Shown: in pieces, positions 23,401-33,875 of the stretch
How the letters are laid out: every line of letters starts with the position of its first letter
Numbering within the stretch: position 1 is the stretch's first letter
Source: Scolanthus callimorphus
Lineage: Eukaryota; Cnidaria; Anthozoa; Actiniaria; Edwardsiidae
Length of the DNA stretch: 64,000 bases
NCBI GenBank assembly: GCA_033964015.1
Contig: CM066923.1
Coordinates: 1,798,001-1,862,000 of the forward strand
Direction: 5' to 3'
Notes under the pieces: model-generated
What the model saw: only the letters and a program-made list of their open reading frames with translations
What the model was told of the DNA's origin: nothing
The model's database searches: none
Program-made: the position numbers and the translations under genes

Positions 23401-26400
23401 CCAGCTTGGCCTGCATCGCGATGTAGTCCTTGTCTAGGCAATCCTTGTCTGTCACAAGCTAGCAAGACAAACGAATTAGAGTATTTTTGCTTTACACATG
23501 TTACACACTTACACATATCTCACACATTACATATGTTACGAACATTACACATGTTACACACTTACACATGGTTCACACATTACACATGGTTCACACATTA
23601 CACATGGTTCACACATTACACATGGTTCACACTTACACATGGTTCACACATTACACATGGTTCACGCACATTACACGTGTTACACACATTACACATGTTA
23701 CACACTTACACATGGTTCACACATTACACATGGTTCACGCACATTACACATGGTTCACGCACATTACACGTGTTGCACACATTACACATGTTTACACACA
23801 TTACACATGGTTCACACATTACACATGGTTCACGCACATTACACATGGTTCACGCACATTACACATGGTTCACGCACATTACACGTGTTGCCCACATTAC
23901 ACATGTTTACACACATTACACATGGTTCACACATTACACATGGTTCACATATTACACATGGTTCACGCACATTACACGTGTTGCACACATTACACATGTT
24001 ACACACTTACACATGGTTCACACATTACACATGGTTCACATTTTACACATGGTTCACGCACATTACGCGTGTTACACACATTACACATGTTACACACTTA
24101 CACATGGTTCACACATTACACATGGTTCACGCACATTACACCTGGTTCACGCACATTACACGTGTTGCACACATTACCCATGTTACACACTTACACATGG
24201 TTCACACATTACACATGGTTCACGCACATTACACGTGTTGCACACATTACACATGTTACACACTTACACATGGTTCACACATTACACATGGTTCACGCAC
24301 ATTACACGTGTTGCACACATTACACATGTTTACACACATTACACATGGTTCACACATTACACATGGTTCACGCACATTACACGTGTTGCACACATTACAC
24401 ATGTTTACACACATTACACATGGTTCACACATTACACATGGTTCACGCACATTACACATGGTTCACGCACATTACACGTGTTGCACACATTACACATGTT
24501 ACACACTTACACATGGTTCACACATTACACATGGTTCACATATTACACATGGTTCACACTTACACATGGTTCACACTTTACACATGGTTCACACATTACA
24601 CATGGTTCACACATTACACATGGTTCACGCACATTATACGTGTTACACACATTACACATGTTACACACTTACACATGGTTCACACTTTACACATGGTTCA
24701 CGCACATTACACATGGTTCACGCACATTACACGTGTTGCACACATTACACATGTTTACACACATTACACATGGTTCACACATTACACATGGTTCACATAT
24801 TACACATGGTTCACGCACATTATACGTGTTACACACATTACACATGTTACACACTTACACATGGTTCACACATTACACATGGTTCACATTTTACACAAGG
24901 TTCGCGCACATTACACGTGTTACACACATTACACATGCTACACACATTACACATGTCTCACGCATTACACATGTTTCACATATTACACATGGTTCACGCA
25001 CATTACACGTGTTACACACATTACACATGTTACACACATTGCACATTACACATGCTACACACATTACATATGTCTCGCGCATTACATATGTTACAAACAT
25101 TACACGTTTCACACATTACAAATGTTACAGACATTACACATGTTACACATATTACACATGTTTCACACCAAACATCCATACCTGGTTGTAGCTGAACTCA
25201 ACCCTTCTCATTTCTTCCCGAGTGACCATGTATTCGTCTTCGCCTTTCCCCTGCAAGGTGCTAATGTCGAAAACGTCATGCTCGTGGAACTTGAGCTGAA
25301 AAATAAGATCACACACTCAATTTTTAATAGCGATGAGCACTATCACGCGGTGAACACGTGATTACTAAATACCAGAAACATATAAGTGAGTTGAAACGTA
25401 CCTTGCTTTAGTACCAAGCTGCGGAATATTCGCAGAATAAACAATTGAATAGATTTGGAAAATAATGCTGTTGCAAGACTTCAATGTTAAATGTTAGTAT
25501 ATTATCACTTATCACTGTTGCTCTACTTTATTTGAGCAAAAAATGAAATATTATTAAAAGAAAACCTGCTTGGGTAAGCATGCGAGATTTCATTTATGAC
25601 CAAATATGGTCATAAACCAGTCGCCACGAATAATCCACAGCATGTTTCGGCGTTACATGTTTCAACTAAGTTATATGTTTAAGTAAATACACAGTTGCGT
25701 TTAGTTCAAAATTTGATTGGTTGACAGAAATGAGGGACCAATGAGAATGCAAAGTAAACACAAATACTTTTCGACCCTCATCTGAAACCCGTTCTACCTG
25801 TTGACGTAGGTCCTCATTCTCTCGTTCTAATGCGAGTTTCTCCTTCCTCAGTTGAGAGATCGTTCTGTCCTTGCTCTCCATGTCTCGGTCTTGTGCTTGA
25901 ATACGCCACTGGCTCTCTAACGCTTGTCTGTTTGCGGCTCCGAGTTTTCTTGAAGCCGCCGGGCCTCTTTCCTGGAGACACGGCACTGCTCTTCTGTTTT
26001 TAGCTTTGACTGCTGGACGTTTTCCAAGTGGTACTGTAGTTTCTGGACCTGTTGGAAAAAATACCCTCATCATATTCAGCTCTTATTTTTCGTGTGTGAT
26101 GGGAGTGGCAATGTTAATTGTTAATGTTCTACGATTACATATCATATCACTTAAATCAGCTTTAGACCAAAGAATGGATCGAAGTTCCATGAGATTTACT
26201 GCCGAATTCGTAGTATCGAATACGAAACAAAAAGCCAATCGAAAATATTCAAAAATCAATAAAATATGCACGGCGCGCGCAACACATTATTCTTTCGCTA
26301 CTGTTCCCTTGGATAAACGATCTTTTTGATGAAATGTGGTTGATTTCTGTCTTGAGGCACTTTAAAGACCGTGTCTACGATGGGAGTGGCAATGTTAATG

Positions 26401-29400
26401 TTAATGTTGTTAATTGTTCTGCGATTACATATCATATCACTTAAATAAGCTTTAGACCAAAGGATGGATCGAAGTTCCATGAGATTTACTGCCGAATTCG
26501 TAGTATCGCGGTGATCCAAAGTCAAGATTCCGATTTTGTTTGGACGATTCTGCGTTGTCAATCAAAAAATAAATCACTAATTTCGCAGTCATGTTTTAAC
26601 ATTACAGAGTAATTCTACTCGCCATTTTGTACGGTCAAATATTAAAACAAAAGTCCAAAAGTTCTTGAATTCTGATGTTCATATTTTGGTTGACAGCGCA
26701 GAATCGCCCAAACGAAATCATAAACTTGGCTTTGGATCATCGCGATACTACGAAGTAAACGGCAGTAAGCGGATTGAGTTCACTTCTTTAATCGTTACCT
26801 CATTTACATATTGACTAAAACTATTTTCCCCGCTCATCGGTCTTCAAGAGTGCAGCGAACACTGATTCGGCGTCGTTTGCAAATTGACCATTTCGGATTC
26901 TGTGATGCTTTCACTATTTACAACCCTTGTCTTTCTGAATTTTTTCGCTAATTTTCGTGTGGGGAAACAAAACTGATGTTTCCCTCGCGAGCAGTCATTA
27001 AGTAAGAGTTAAATACCGAGGGCTGAGGCAATATGGCATATAAATACCGAGGGCCGTAGGCCCGAGGTATTCATATGCCATATTGCCGAAGACCGAGGTA
27101 TTTAACTGACTTATTACATGATTGACACCTTTTCTATTGTTATTCAGGACCCTTTATTTTACTTAAATCCCTATGAATTAATTACACTCTTAAAGAACGG
27201 GGAGGGTTTGATGTTTCAGCATTGAAGATTGGGGCTATTATTGAATAATTAGTCATAAATGACTCGCATTATAAATGCGCGGGTCTTTATGGAACAATTG
27301 CTTCTCATAAATGACCCGGCGCATTTATAATGAGGAGCAATTATGACTATGATTTATATGGTTAAAAATCGTTTATTTGACGAAGTATTTTCGATTTTTT
27401 AATTGCATTGCGCTCCACCCGATAGAAAAATCACCTTAGATCATGTAATAATGTCTTATAATAGCTTGCGATATTATCATTTTGAGCTTTTTCTAAAGTT
27501 AATCTCTGCGACCCCCAAGTATTATTTTGGTATTTGTTTTTTTATAGAGCGTTGAAACAAAACTTTTGAAACAAAGCCCTTTGACCACCGAGCGGAATTT
27601 GTGAGGCTTTCTGAAATGAAAAGCTGGTTTCCGAGCGAATAAACACCATGCTTTGATCTAATTCACTTCGGTTTTTAATAATAGAATCCGTCATGCGAAA
27701 CAACAATGCTATTTTCTCGTAGACTGTTAGTTGAAATATTCAAATACTGATCAAAGGCGTGATCTGCAGGGTTCTGAATTCCAGTTCATGGTTGACCACA
27801 TGTTGTCAAGTTTGTTTGTCAGTCCAGCACGCATGTACTGGTCAATAGAAATTTTGTCCAAAACTCGAATTTATCGAGAGTAAACAAAGGGCACTCTATT
27901 CTTGCCCTCCTTTACGGCGCCAACACCCTGCACGCGAACCCAAAACTGTAACGCTGCACCTCATGTGGCCAACGGTTCAGGCATGCGCAGTACGTTTATC
28001 GCTCTGGTATGCTGACTAAATGCAGGAAATAGGAAACACTGCGTAAATCCTAACATTTCATGGTCTTTCTTTGGCTGTTTCACTGTCCATTATGCGCAAA
28101 ACTGTATGGTATTCTGAATTATTTTGCAATCTTTAATGAGTTAAAGAAATTCTTTGCATATCCACAGTTGAATGGTTTGTATAGTTTATAAAGACAATTG
28201 ATTAAATCTCTATCTTTTTCTTCTGCCAAGTATGCAAAGTACGCAACTGCGTACTAAAATGTACACTTTGTTATACTTTTTCTGATGTTTTACTGATGAT
28301 GTCTATCAGACTACTCTCAAGAAAGCTCTCTAACTAGCTACACCTCTTACTGCTTATCGCCTTAGGCTAATTTGTCCTGCAAATATGACACGCAACCGAA
28401 CATGACGTATGCTGGAATGTTCTAGAACCATTAAAGTTGCGAAACTTAATTGAACATTTTCTCGCAACTGCGTACTAAAATGTACACTTTGTTATACTTT
28501 TTCTGATGTTTTACTGATGATGATGTCTATCAGACTGCTCTCAAGAAAGTCTCTAACTAGTTACACCTCTTACTGCTTATCGCCTTAGGCTAATTTGTCC
28601 TGCAAATATGACACGCAACCGAACATGACGTATGCTGGAATGTTCTAGAACCATTAAAGTTGCGAAACTTAATTGAACATTACGTACTAAAATGTACACT
28701 TTGTTATACTTTTTCTGATGTTTTACTGATGATGATGTCTATCAGACTACTCTCAAGAAAGCTCTCTGAGGGGCCGACCATTTAACTCTTGAGGGGGGGG
28801 GGGGGGGGCTTTTTTCAAAAAAAAATTCCGGCACGGCCCGAAGGGCCGAAAAAAAAAATCCTGCACAGCAAAATGGTGACTAAAACCCTCTTTTCTTATT
28901 GAAAAAAAATTTCGCACCGCATAACAGGGGTATAAAAAAAAATCTTGCACTGACAAAAAAGCCCCCCCCCCTCAAAAGTTAAATGGCCCCTAACTAGCTA
29001 CACCTCTTACTGCTTATCGCCTTAGGCTAATTTGTCCTGCAAATATGACACGCAACCGAACATGACGTATGCTGGAATGTTCTAGAACCATTAAAGTTGC
29101 GAAACTTAATTGAACATTTTCTCGCCTAGCCAGCCTTGTTTTTGTGTCTAGAACTTGATGTACAGGTGAACCACATGCTAAATATCGTTTCTCTGATTAA
29201 ATGAATTGAGATAAACATTCAATTGATCTCTGACTCTGCTCCGGTGTACCCAATAAAACCAGGTTTGTACTGTATTCATCGAACATTTCATGCTCAGCTG
29301 ATTTCACACTAGGTTAAAAGGGAAAAATATTTTTTGTTTCTTAGAAATAAAAATTACAAATGTTAATATGGGCTGTCTCCGATGTTTGCGCGAGTGTTGT

Positions 29401-32400
29401 TAAATTCCGAGCATAACTCAGCTAAGCCAAAAGAAGTGAAAAGGAGTGTGCTAGGATTCAGCTTCACGCTTGAAAACTCAATTTCTGAGCGATGCTCTAA
29501 GCCACGTAAACGTCTTAGCTTTATATCTTAATGATCATCTTATAACATTGCTACTTGCTACCAGTTTCGGATTACGCTGTATAAGTCATTTACTTTCTCA
29601 ATTTAACAATACATGGAATGCTACAATGCAAGTTTGAGTTGTATAATAAACGCGTTCAGGCAGAACTTCTTTATTTTCGCTTCAGATTTGATGAAAATAA
29701 ATTCACTTTGAATAAAGCTAAAGTAGTGAAAGAAAGATTAACATGCAGAAGTGCGTGTAAGAGATTTCTATCAACACGTAGATTTTATAAAACGATTCAT
29801 TGCTAATACTACTTGGTGTTTATTTGCGAACGGCAAATCAGACTACTTATGTAAACAATTTGAAGTACCTAACCTGAAAATCTAGAATTACGCTATATAT
29901 TATGTCTAATAAAAGAACTATAAGTCAAGTAGGCATGGGTAATACCAATATCGGTCAGAATTGAAACACTTAGTTAAACAATTTCCGTGAGAACCATGAA
30001 TAACGTGCGAATTGCGCACTTCGAGGCACCATTTACAGACTGTATGAACTCATTTAGAAATATGTCATGAAATATTTAACTCCGAGGGTTATGCGATTTC
30101 CGGGAGAAAAAAATCAAAGTGTTTCTTACATGCGTGGTTACTGGACAATTTCAGACGGCGTAGATATTAGGGAATAGACACATGCCAACCTAGTCATAAA
30201 ATGCCGTGAGAAACTTTGGATCCTCGCCTACGCCCTTCTGATCTTATTACTAAGCTCTGCGTATGTTGACTTAGTGCAAGTATAACACTAACACTTCGAG
30301 TTTAAATAAACGTACCAGAGAATAGCTTGGGTGTTTCACACGGGATGGTCTGCAGGTCTGATGGGCAGGAAACCTGTTTTCTGACAGGCAAGCGCAAGAT
30401 AAACCCGTGCACCTTAAGCAAAGCACACCAACCTTGCGCTCTCACACAGACTGCAACGCTTGGTATAGCAATTACACAACAAGGACATTTTAATGCGAAA
30501 CAAAGCGGGTGCCAAAGGGGGCACAAAACGTTTCAAATTCGACCAATACTGGACGAGGTGTGTGACCTCTATTCATTGTTTAATGACATTCCTTGGATTC
30601 TTTACAAACATCTCTCGCTTTTATTTGTTAAATGTTTTAATAACTTTAGTTTATTTTATAATGCCCAGCACCTAGAAAATTGAAAATCGCATGGCTTTTT
30701 AACTAAATCAAGGCACATATGAGAGTCAAGCGACCGAGAGTGCAGGCTAAAATAAACTGTATTCATGACTAGGGGCTTAGCTGGAGCCTTGAATTGTTTC
30801 AAATGTACGCAAATGTGTATTTTTGTAGCTTAGAACATGATATGCGCGTACAAATTGTTCATAGATAGGTTCAATTTTAGTACACAGCACGCATACTTTG
30901 CGAGTATGGTAGCTACGCTCCTGGTTACTAAGTTTCTTTTCGGTGGTGTCGAGGTGGGCATCAACGTATCATATTGAAAATTCCCATCTGTACCAAATAA
31001 GAATTTATAGATATCATTAATATTCTTTGCTTAAGTTATGACGCTGAATTAATCGTTTGTTTTCAATTGAAAGGGACACTTGTCTGCCTTCATTAGGATC
31101 TTGATGTTTTGTTTACAAACTCGTGAGATATTAGCATTGCTAGTTCTTTCTAGGTAAGACACCGTGTATTTATACATAGATAATACACACAAGTTTGTTG
31201 CATTTTTACAAATCCAGAATTGTTGTACATTGCATGCAATACCTAAAATGCCACTGCAGAGCTATAATCTAACAGTATAGTATGCGCGCCAAGTTCATTT
31301 CACAAGCTACAGGCGAAATTACTGAAGCGAATCTGCACAGTGCGGGAAAATAAAATGCACTCATGGCCCGAAGGCTAGGCTAATAAACCGTCACGGTCTT
31401 TGGTTACGGAAAGCGTTCTACGGGCTAATCAGTATCCCGCTTCTTAAAGAGCATCAGTCAGCAGCCATTTTGTCAGCCTAGCAACATACAGAGTCAGAGA
31501 AAGCATCCATTTGCATCGGCTAATTTGAGGAATGTAGTGCGATATTGTCGATCGAATTCGGTACATCAACTATAAGACTTTGTTTGTGGATGGTTATTTT
31601 GATATTTCTACACGCCGTAATTCGTCTGCTAATATCCAATGAAAACAATAACGAAGGAGTGGCTGAGTATAGTCTCCCGCGCAGCCAGCGCGTCCTTTGG
31701 GTCCACAGGGTTGTTATGAAGGCCGCTACCTGAACTGGACATATCAGAGCTTGTTACGACTTCCTTTTAGGCAAGCGAAAAACACGCATAAAGAGGGACG
31801 AATTTAACGGTTGCGGTTCGACTTCTCTATTTTTTATCTGCTTTTGAGTCGCAAAACTTCCCAATGAGACTATACGTTAACCGGTGTTAAAGTCTTACAC
31901 CTGTATTGCGTTATGGAGCGTTCTCTTTTAGGCATATTTCAATGATTGGTATTCTAATAAATTGTCCAGAAGAGTTCAGAATATCTTTTCTTGAACTGAA
32001 AGAGTCAATTTCAGGTGGGGCTATATTTTAATTTATTTGTTTTCAAACTCATTCACTTATAACCCCACACCTGAAAGCGCTATACACGTTTTGCAGTTCA
32101 GTTTTCGGAAATATTTGACCTTCGAAATTAAGGTGCGGAAACTTTACTCCCATAATGCACCACAGGCTGCTAGACTTTTATCATCTTTTTGACACAGTTG
32201 TACGTGTTTCGTTTTCGAGAATAAGCTTTTGCCGATGAAGGGGAATTCGGAAAACTTACCGAAATCATTCCCTCTCCTCCATTAGTCTTTCCGGCTTAAG
32301 GCTATGTCCGTTCCTGTCCCTTCTTCGCCTTAGGTAGATTCCACAGTAAATCGTTTTGCTTGAAAACGACGATATCTGATAACAAACAATTGCCGAACAA

Positions 32401-33875
32401 ACTCGCCCCAAATATCAGTCTACCCACCCATGGTTCCTTTAGGTGAAACTTTGTCGGGCATTGCTGGCTATTTTTGCGGGCTAAATGGTTAATTTAGTGG
32501 GTTAAATTAAATATAGCCCATTAAAGTGTCTTTGATTTTGCCTTTCTCCTCTTCTCTGTGCTCGTCGCCTGCGGCAGACAGACAGACTTTATTTATACAC
32601 GGACAAAACACTCAGTATACATGTAATTATATATAAAAATAAACATATATAAAACTACTACTGGTTTACAGGTTTGCCGTGTGTGAAACTGGTTTAGAAA
32701 TCACACTGTTTTCCAAACCATTCTTGGCACGGGCTAAAATGGACCTGAGTCGGGCCAAAAAGACATTTACCCCCGCGAACAACAATTCTGTGTTTAAAAT
32801 CGTTTTCCTTGAAAACGGCTAGATCCGAGAATCAACTTGCTGACCAGAAAGGAATTCAGCAAAATATCGTAATACTCACCTCCATCAGCCTTATGGCTAC
32901 ATCGACTCGTGTACCATTTTTGAAAACTGCCTTTGAAGTTAAGACTCTCAATACTAAATCATGCTTAAAACGGCAAGACCCGTTATCCGTTATGACTACT
33001 CCACAAGTATGCTACCATGAAAAAGTGTATTTTCACGATGAAAAAAACAAGAGTAGTTTGTGTAACTCCGGTTTTTCAGCGGCTGTGTGTTCAGTACTGC
33101 AGGAGGCATTCCTTTTTAGCCTCACAAGCAAGCATACTTAGTTATAAGCAATCAAGCACTGACTGCCGCTATTCAAAGAACTCACAAAAAGTCCTCGTCA
33201 GTGCGAGCTTCTTCGAGTCGAGTCAAGTTTTGTGGCCATACTCACTACAGTGTATAACGTCGATATGCGAGGCAAGCTTAAACTTGTCAGGCGTCTCTCG
33301 CATATCACAGGGTTCCCAGTGTTGTTGATAATGTACGTTGATTTCAGAACTCGTGCGGGTCAAATTATGAAAATTTATTTTTAAAGTCAATTTTCTGAAG
33401 CTTTTGCTAAACTCTAATTAGTATCATTCAGAAATCCATTGGTTATCACCCAGATTCCAATTCCTCCCTTTCCAGAGACTCTAGGAATTTATGATATGTA
33501 GAGTTTGTATAGAGATTTTCTTGGATTACAACGACGCTATGTTGTTATACCCGGTTTGTGACTATAAAATCAGATTCTGTGATGCTATATATTTAAACTT
33601 GCAGTCAGAAGTAGGTGATCTGCTCTCACCTCCAAATCGTGTCTCTCTTCCAGTGATTCCAGCACATCTTGAAAATCGTTAAAAGCAGACTCGCCTAGGC
33701 CAGTTAATGCATCTCTTGCTTGTATTATACGGGTATCATTTGACAGTCTATAGCGGTCGATTAAGTGAGAGCTCGTCGGAAGTTCAGATGTCCTGTAGCC
33801 AGGCGAGAGAGTTGTAGTTTTTTCAGTGCTGGTATCTGTTACATTTTCAGGGGGTCCTGCAGCTTCTGCCGCCAT
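8089..33875 (-). CDS. Gene B: giant intermediate-filament-like coiled-coil protein, fourteen exons, about 3029 aa, three apparent frameshifts
   Basis: Exons are 33875-33630, 26048-25798, 25295-25182, 23458-23309, 22363-22217, 21788-21558, 21409-21263, 20728-20552, 20171-19860, 19042-18851, 18076-17783, 16941-16746, 16346-10075 and 8446-8089. The first eleven junctions are phase 0, the twelfth phase 1, the last phase 2. Head (about 45 residues), rod and K/E/R-rich tail follow the plan of gene A, and the N-terminal ~450 residues align with it. Three places need one extra A to keep the frame: exon 2 (25945-25948) and exon 13 (11415-11418 and within 11131-11140). With these counted, total length is an exact multiple of three. 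The many intact exons and long frame argue for a functional gene with sequence errors, but recent decay is possible. Likely role is a structural filament component; this is inferred from composition and layout only. Confidence 0.8.
8556..8897. mobile_element. Truncated TIR element in the last intron of gene B
   Basis: It starts tagacctttttccaaaatgg, the same terminus as the element at 18133-18745, and shares its interior in inverted order, including a hairpin with gacgtttgtatgactg-like arms. The opposite terminus is missing; the sequence runs straight into the 65-bp minisatellite. Confidence 0.8.
8898..9730. repeat. About 65-bp purine-rich minisatellite, about 13 copies
   Basis: Units contain gaagatggaggaacaattga, gaggaggaaaaagcagtcag and gcggagcagatgtaaga. 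Unit lengths vary by one or two bases and so shift the frame, which argues against coding. It lies inside the last intron of gene B. Confidence 0.9.
10075..16346 (-). CDS. Gene B exon 13: 6.3-kb rod exon with two one-base frameshifts, then start of the tail
   Basis: The acceptor is ctttcaatgacag, the donor ACTACCAG then gttagt. The frame is open for about 1645 codons from 16346 to 11410. A stop follows, but coiled-coil sequence continues at once in another frame (DLETQNQSLDTVREKAFYE). It shifts again near 11131-11140 into the frame that reads NDLQRQIAELQRKLSDVD and runs to 10075. Each switch sits at a run of four A's, and one added A at each joins the heptads smoothly. Non-helical linkers occur near 15190, 14130, 13030 and 11575. 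The last ~70 residues leave the coil (AHETSSSTTLILEHQDKRP, then a KEKEEPPKKEP stretch). Confidence 0.85.
16746..16941 (-). CDS. Gene B exon 12: rod, 65 codons plus one base
   Basis: The acceptor is caccaattttag, the donor GCCG then gtgagt; phase 0 in, phase 1 out. It begins VKDLHEDIDEAKTDQAE and ends VDAEIQIA plus a split Gly codon completed by exon 13. Confidence 0.85.
16960..17120. mobile_element. Possible 3' end of a non-LTR retroelement, minus orientation
   Basis: A tttatttatttattt tract is followed by gaaaggcgggtccagttcag and an A-rich segment. The layout is reminiscent of a retroelement tail read on the minus strand, within intron 12 of gene B. No reverse transcriptase sequence is present. 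Confidence 0.25.
17500..17782. repeat. Two-copy tandem repeat with palindromic core, abutting exon 11 of gene B
   Basis: The segment caaaatcagcctgaatcc ... tatagtgggagctttatggtac occurs twice, with the second copy ending at the donor of exon 11. Each copy has agctccgcttttaggcagtg followed by cctaaa and a TA run. Related cores occur near 397 and 37624. Confidence 0.8.
17783..18076 (-). CDS. Gene B exon 11: rod, 98 codons
   Basis: The acceptor is an uninterrupted T-tract ending ttttttcag, the donor AAAAAG then gtacca, phase 0 at both ends. It begins ISELESKLAQSEQDRND and ends ETVDHLRKK. Confidence 0.85.
18133..18745. mobile_element. TIR element carrying a nested second TIR element
   Basis: Outer termini are tagacccttttccaaaatgg and its inverse. 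Inserted at 18239-18513 is a second element with termini ttactgtgcgactacgtcaa and its inverse. The outer element matches the truncated copy at 8556-8897, which lacks the insertion. Both lie in an intron of gene B. Confidence 0.85.
18851..19042 (-). CDS. Gene B exon 10: rod, 64 codons
   Basis: The acceptor is tctcgaatacag, the donor AGAAAG then gtactt, phase 0 at both ends. It begins NLEDRNKDIIELEGKLEAL and ends NEAKLHSRK. Confidence 0.85.
19257..19495. mobile_element. hAT-like MITE flanked by an 8-bp duplication
   Basis: The inverted termini contain gtacccagtcgctaaaatga and its near-inverse at 19466-19494. The octamer atcataat is present on both sides (19249-19256 and 19496-19503). An 8-bp target duplication is typical of hAT elements. 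It is non-coding and lies in an intron of gene B. Confidence 0.75.
19860..20171 (-). CDS. Gene B exon 9: rod, 104 codons
   Basis: The acceptor is cactatcttaag, the donor GAGGCG then gtaaaa, phase 0 at both ends. It begins VTELDSLVHRYEVDNAELE and continues in one frame to DKIAELEA. An internal GT inside the exon (after KLEAQ) could serve as an alternative donor but is not needed. Confidence 0.85.
20215..20530 (-). mobile_element. tRNA-derived SINE, minus orientation
   Basis: On the minus strand, tttgctcagtgctacggcg (A-box-like) is followed by the B-box-like gggttcgactcccggcc. A body follows with ttcggatgagacattaatcc and the phrase catcccgtctcgcc. The arrangement is that of a tRNA-headed SINE with a conserved central domain, in an intron of gene B. 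Confidence 0.6.
20552..20728 (-). CDS. Gene B exon 8: rod with a non-helical linker, 59 codons
   Basis: The acceptor is tctgatctccag, the donor CGAAAG then gtaagc, phase 0 at both ends. It begins IIQLEHELHLAKSQP, which aligns with LEHELELTKSKA in gene A. It then holds a Pro/Gly-rich break, VQNVESVEAGPPGDWGIDP, before returning to helix. The break is the first of several similar linkers in gene B. Confidence 0.85.
21263..21409 (-). CDS. Gene B exon 7: rod, 49 codons
   Basis: The acceptor is atatattatag, the donor AACACT then gtaagt, phase 0 at both ends. It begins VYLLRRKLTSSEDAYNKAQ and ends EKELAKARNT. Continuous heptads are visible. Confidence 0.85.
21558..21788 (-). CDS. Gene B exon 6: rod, 77 codons
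   Basis: The acceptor is ccttttccttag, the donor AATGAG then gtacgt, phase 0 at both ends. It begins VNTKNTHIGKLETHILSIES and ends SEKNELQNE. It aligns with gene A exon 5 (LKDHKIENLEAKNDDLEDQI onward), where A has no intron. Confidence 0.85.
22217..22363 (-). CDS. Gene B exon 5: rod, 49 codons
   Basis: The acceptor is tgcgttctcag, the donor GAGGAG then gtaatg, phase 0 at both ends. It begins VDSLSKQRVEHKNIIEKL and ends ARANACKEE. It aligns with the opening of gene A exon 5 (REMISKLQNDVRENQRVAN). Confidence 0.85.
23309..23458 (-). CDS. Gene B exon 4: rod, 50 codons
   Basis: The acceptor is gtttgtcttgctag, the donor GTTCAG then gttaga, phase 0 at both ends. It reads LVTDKDCLDKDYIAMQAKL and ends QIMRAKYDVQ. 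Its end coincides with the end of gene A exon 4 (TKYEVQ). Confidence 0.85.
23489..25172. repeat. 1.7-kb minisatellite of 16-17-bp units
   Basis: Variants of acacattacacatggttc and acacttacacatgtt repeat roughly a hundred times, with a higher-order pattern (gcacattacacgtgttgc variants recur). All three plus frames are open because the unit lacks stops and is not a multiple of three. It fills the intron between exons 3 and 4 of gene B. Confidence 0.95.
25182..25295 (-). CDS. Gene B exon 3: rod, 38 codons
   Basis: The acceptor is tcttatttttcag, the donor AACCAG then gtatgg, phase 0 at both ends. It reads LKFHEHDVFDISTLQ then GKGEDEYMVTREEMRR. It aligns with the middle of gene A exon 3, including the short non-helical break. 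Confidence 0.8.
25798..26048 (-). CDS. Gene B exon 2: N-terminal rod, with a one-base frameshift
   Basis: The acceptor is tttccaacag, the donor CAACAG then gtagaa. The first half reads VQKLQYHLENVQQSKLKTEE in one frame. The second half, QALESQWRIQAQDRDMESK onward, is in another frame. The switch lies at a run of four A's (25945-25948 on the plus strand). The exon is 251 bases; one more base gives 252, restoring phase 0 at both ends. Both halves align with gene A exons 2 and 3. Confidence 0.75.
25799..26047. other. Site of the exon 2 frameshift (within gene B exon 2)
   Basis: The run tttt at 25945-25948 (AAAA on the coding strand, in GAAAAC) marks the frame change. Upstream and downstream frames are both heptad-like. 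Confidence 0.7.
26097..26840. repeat. Interspersed repeat family, two direct and one inverted partial copy
   Basis: The segment gatgggagtggcaatgttaa ... gaattcgtagtatcg occurs at 26097-26216 and 26378-26507. The flank with ccaaagtcaagattccgatt is found inverted near 26720. A further relative lies near 34300-34400. It is in intron 1 of gene B. Confidence 0.75.
27003..27115. repeat. Palindromic element
   Basis: gttaaataccgagggctgag and catataaataccgagggcc are mirrored by ggcccgaggtattcatatg and gaccgaggtatttaactg. A separate smaller palindrome with cattataaatgcgcgggtc lies at 27240-27350. Confidence 0.75.
28243..29124. repeat. About 220-bp unit in three tandem copies, the third interrupted by an insertion
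   Basis: Copies start at about 28243, 28464 and 28682 and share cgtactaaaatgtacacttt and cttactgcttatcgcctt. They are nearly identical, so the amplification is recent. It lies in intron 1 of gene B. Confidence 0.9.
28770..28990. mobile_element. TIR element inserted in the third tandem copy
   Basis: Termini are ggggccgaccatttaact and the near-inverse agttaaatggcccc, each beside a G/C run. The uninterrupted copies give the empty site (gctctctaactag), so the insertion limits can be read directly. A TA duplication is plausible. Confidence 0.85.
29125..33629. other. Rest of gene B intron 1, no gene seen
   Basis: Only short frames without heptad or splice support occur. At 32567-32660 a tail-like cagacagacagactttattt is followed by AT-rich sequence, suggesting the 3' end of a minus-oriented non-LTR element. 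Confidence 0.4.
33630..33875 (-). CDS. Gene B exon 1: start codon, head domain and beginning of the rod
   Basis: The ATG at 33875 opens MAAEAAGPPENVTDTSTEK. A Ser/Thr/Pro head is followed by a helical stretch ending VLESLEERHDLE. The donor is GAG then gtgaga, phase 0. It corresponds to gene A exon 1 in length (82 versus 93 codons), phase and the charged Arg-His-x-x-Glu ending. It is separated from exon 2 by 7.6 kb. Confidence 0.75.

Noticed and set aside
23395..25361. Three overlapping plus-strand frames of about 565-624 codons made of Thr-His-Tyr-Thr repeats
   Set aside because: They are a by-product of the 16-17-bp minisatellite, open in all frames, inside an intron of gene B.
30302..30683. 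Cys-rich minus frame and overlapping plus frame
   Set aside because: Short, mutually overlapping, no splice signals or repeats of a known Cys framework.
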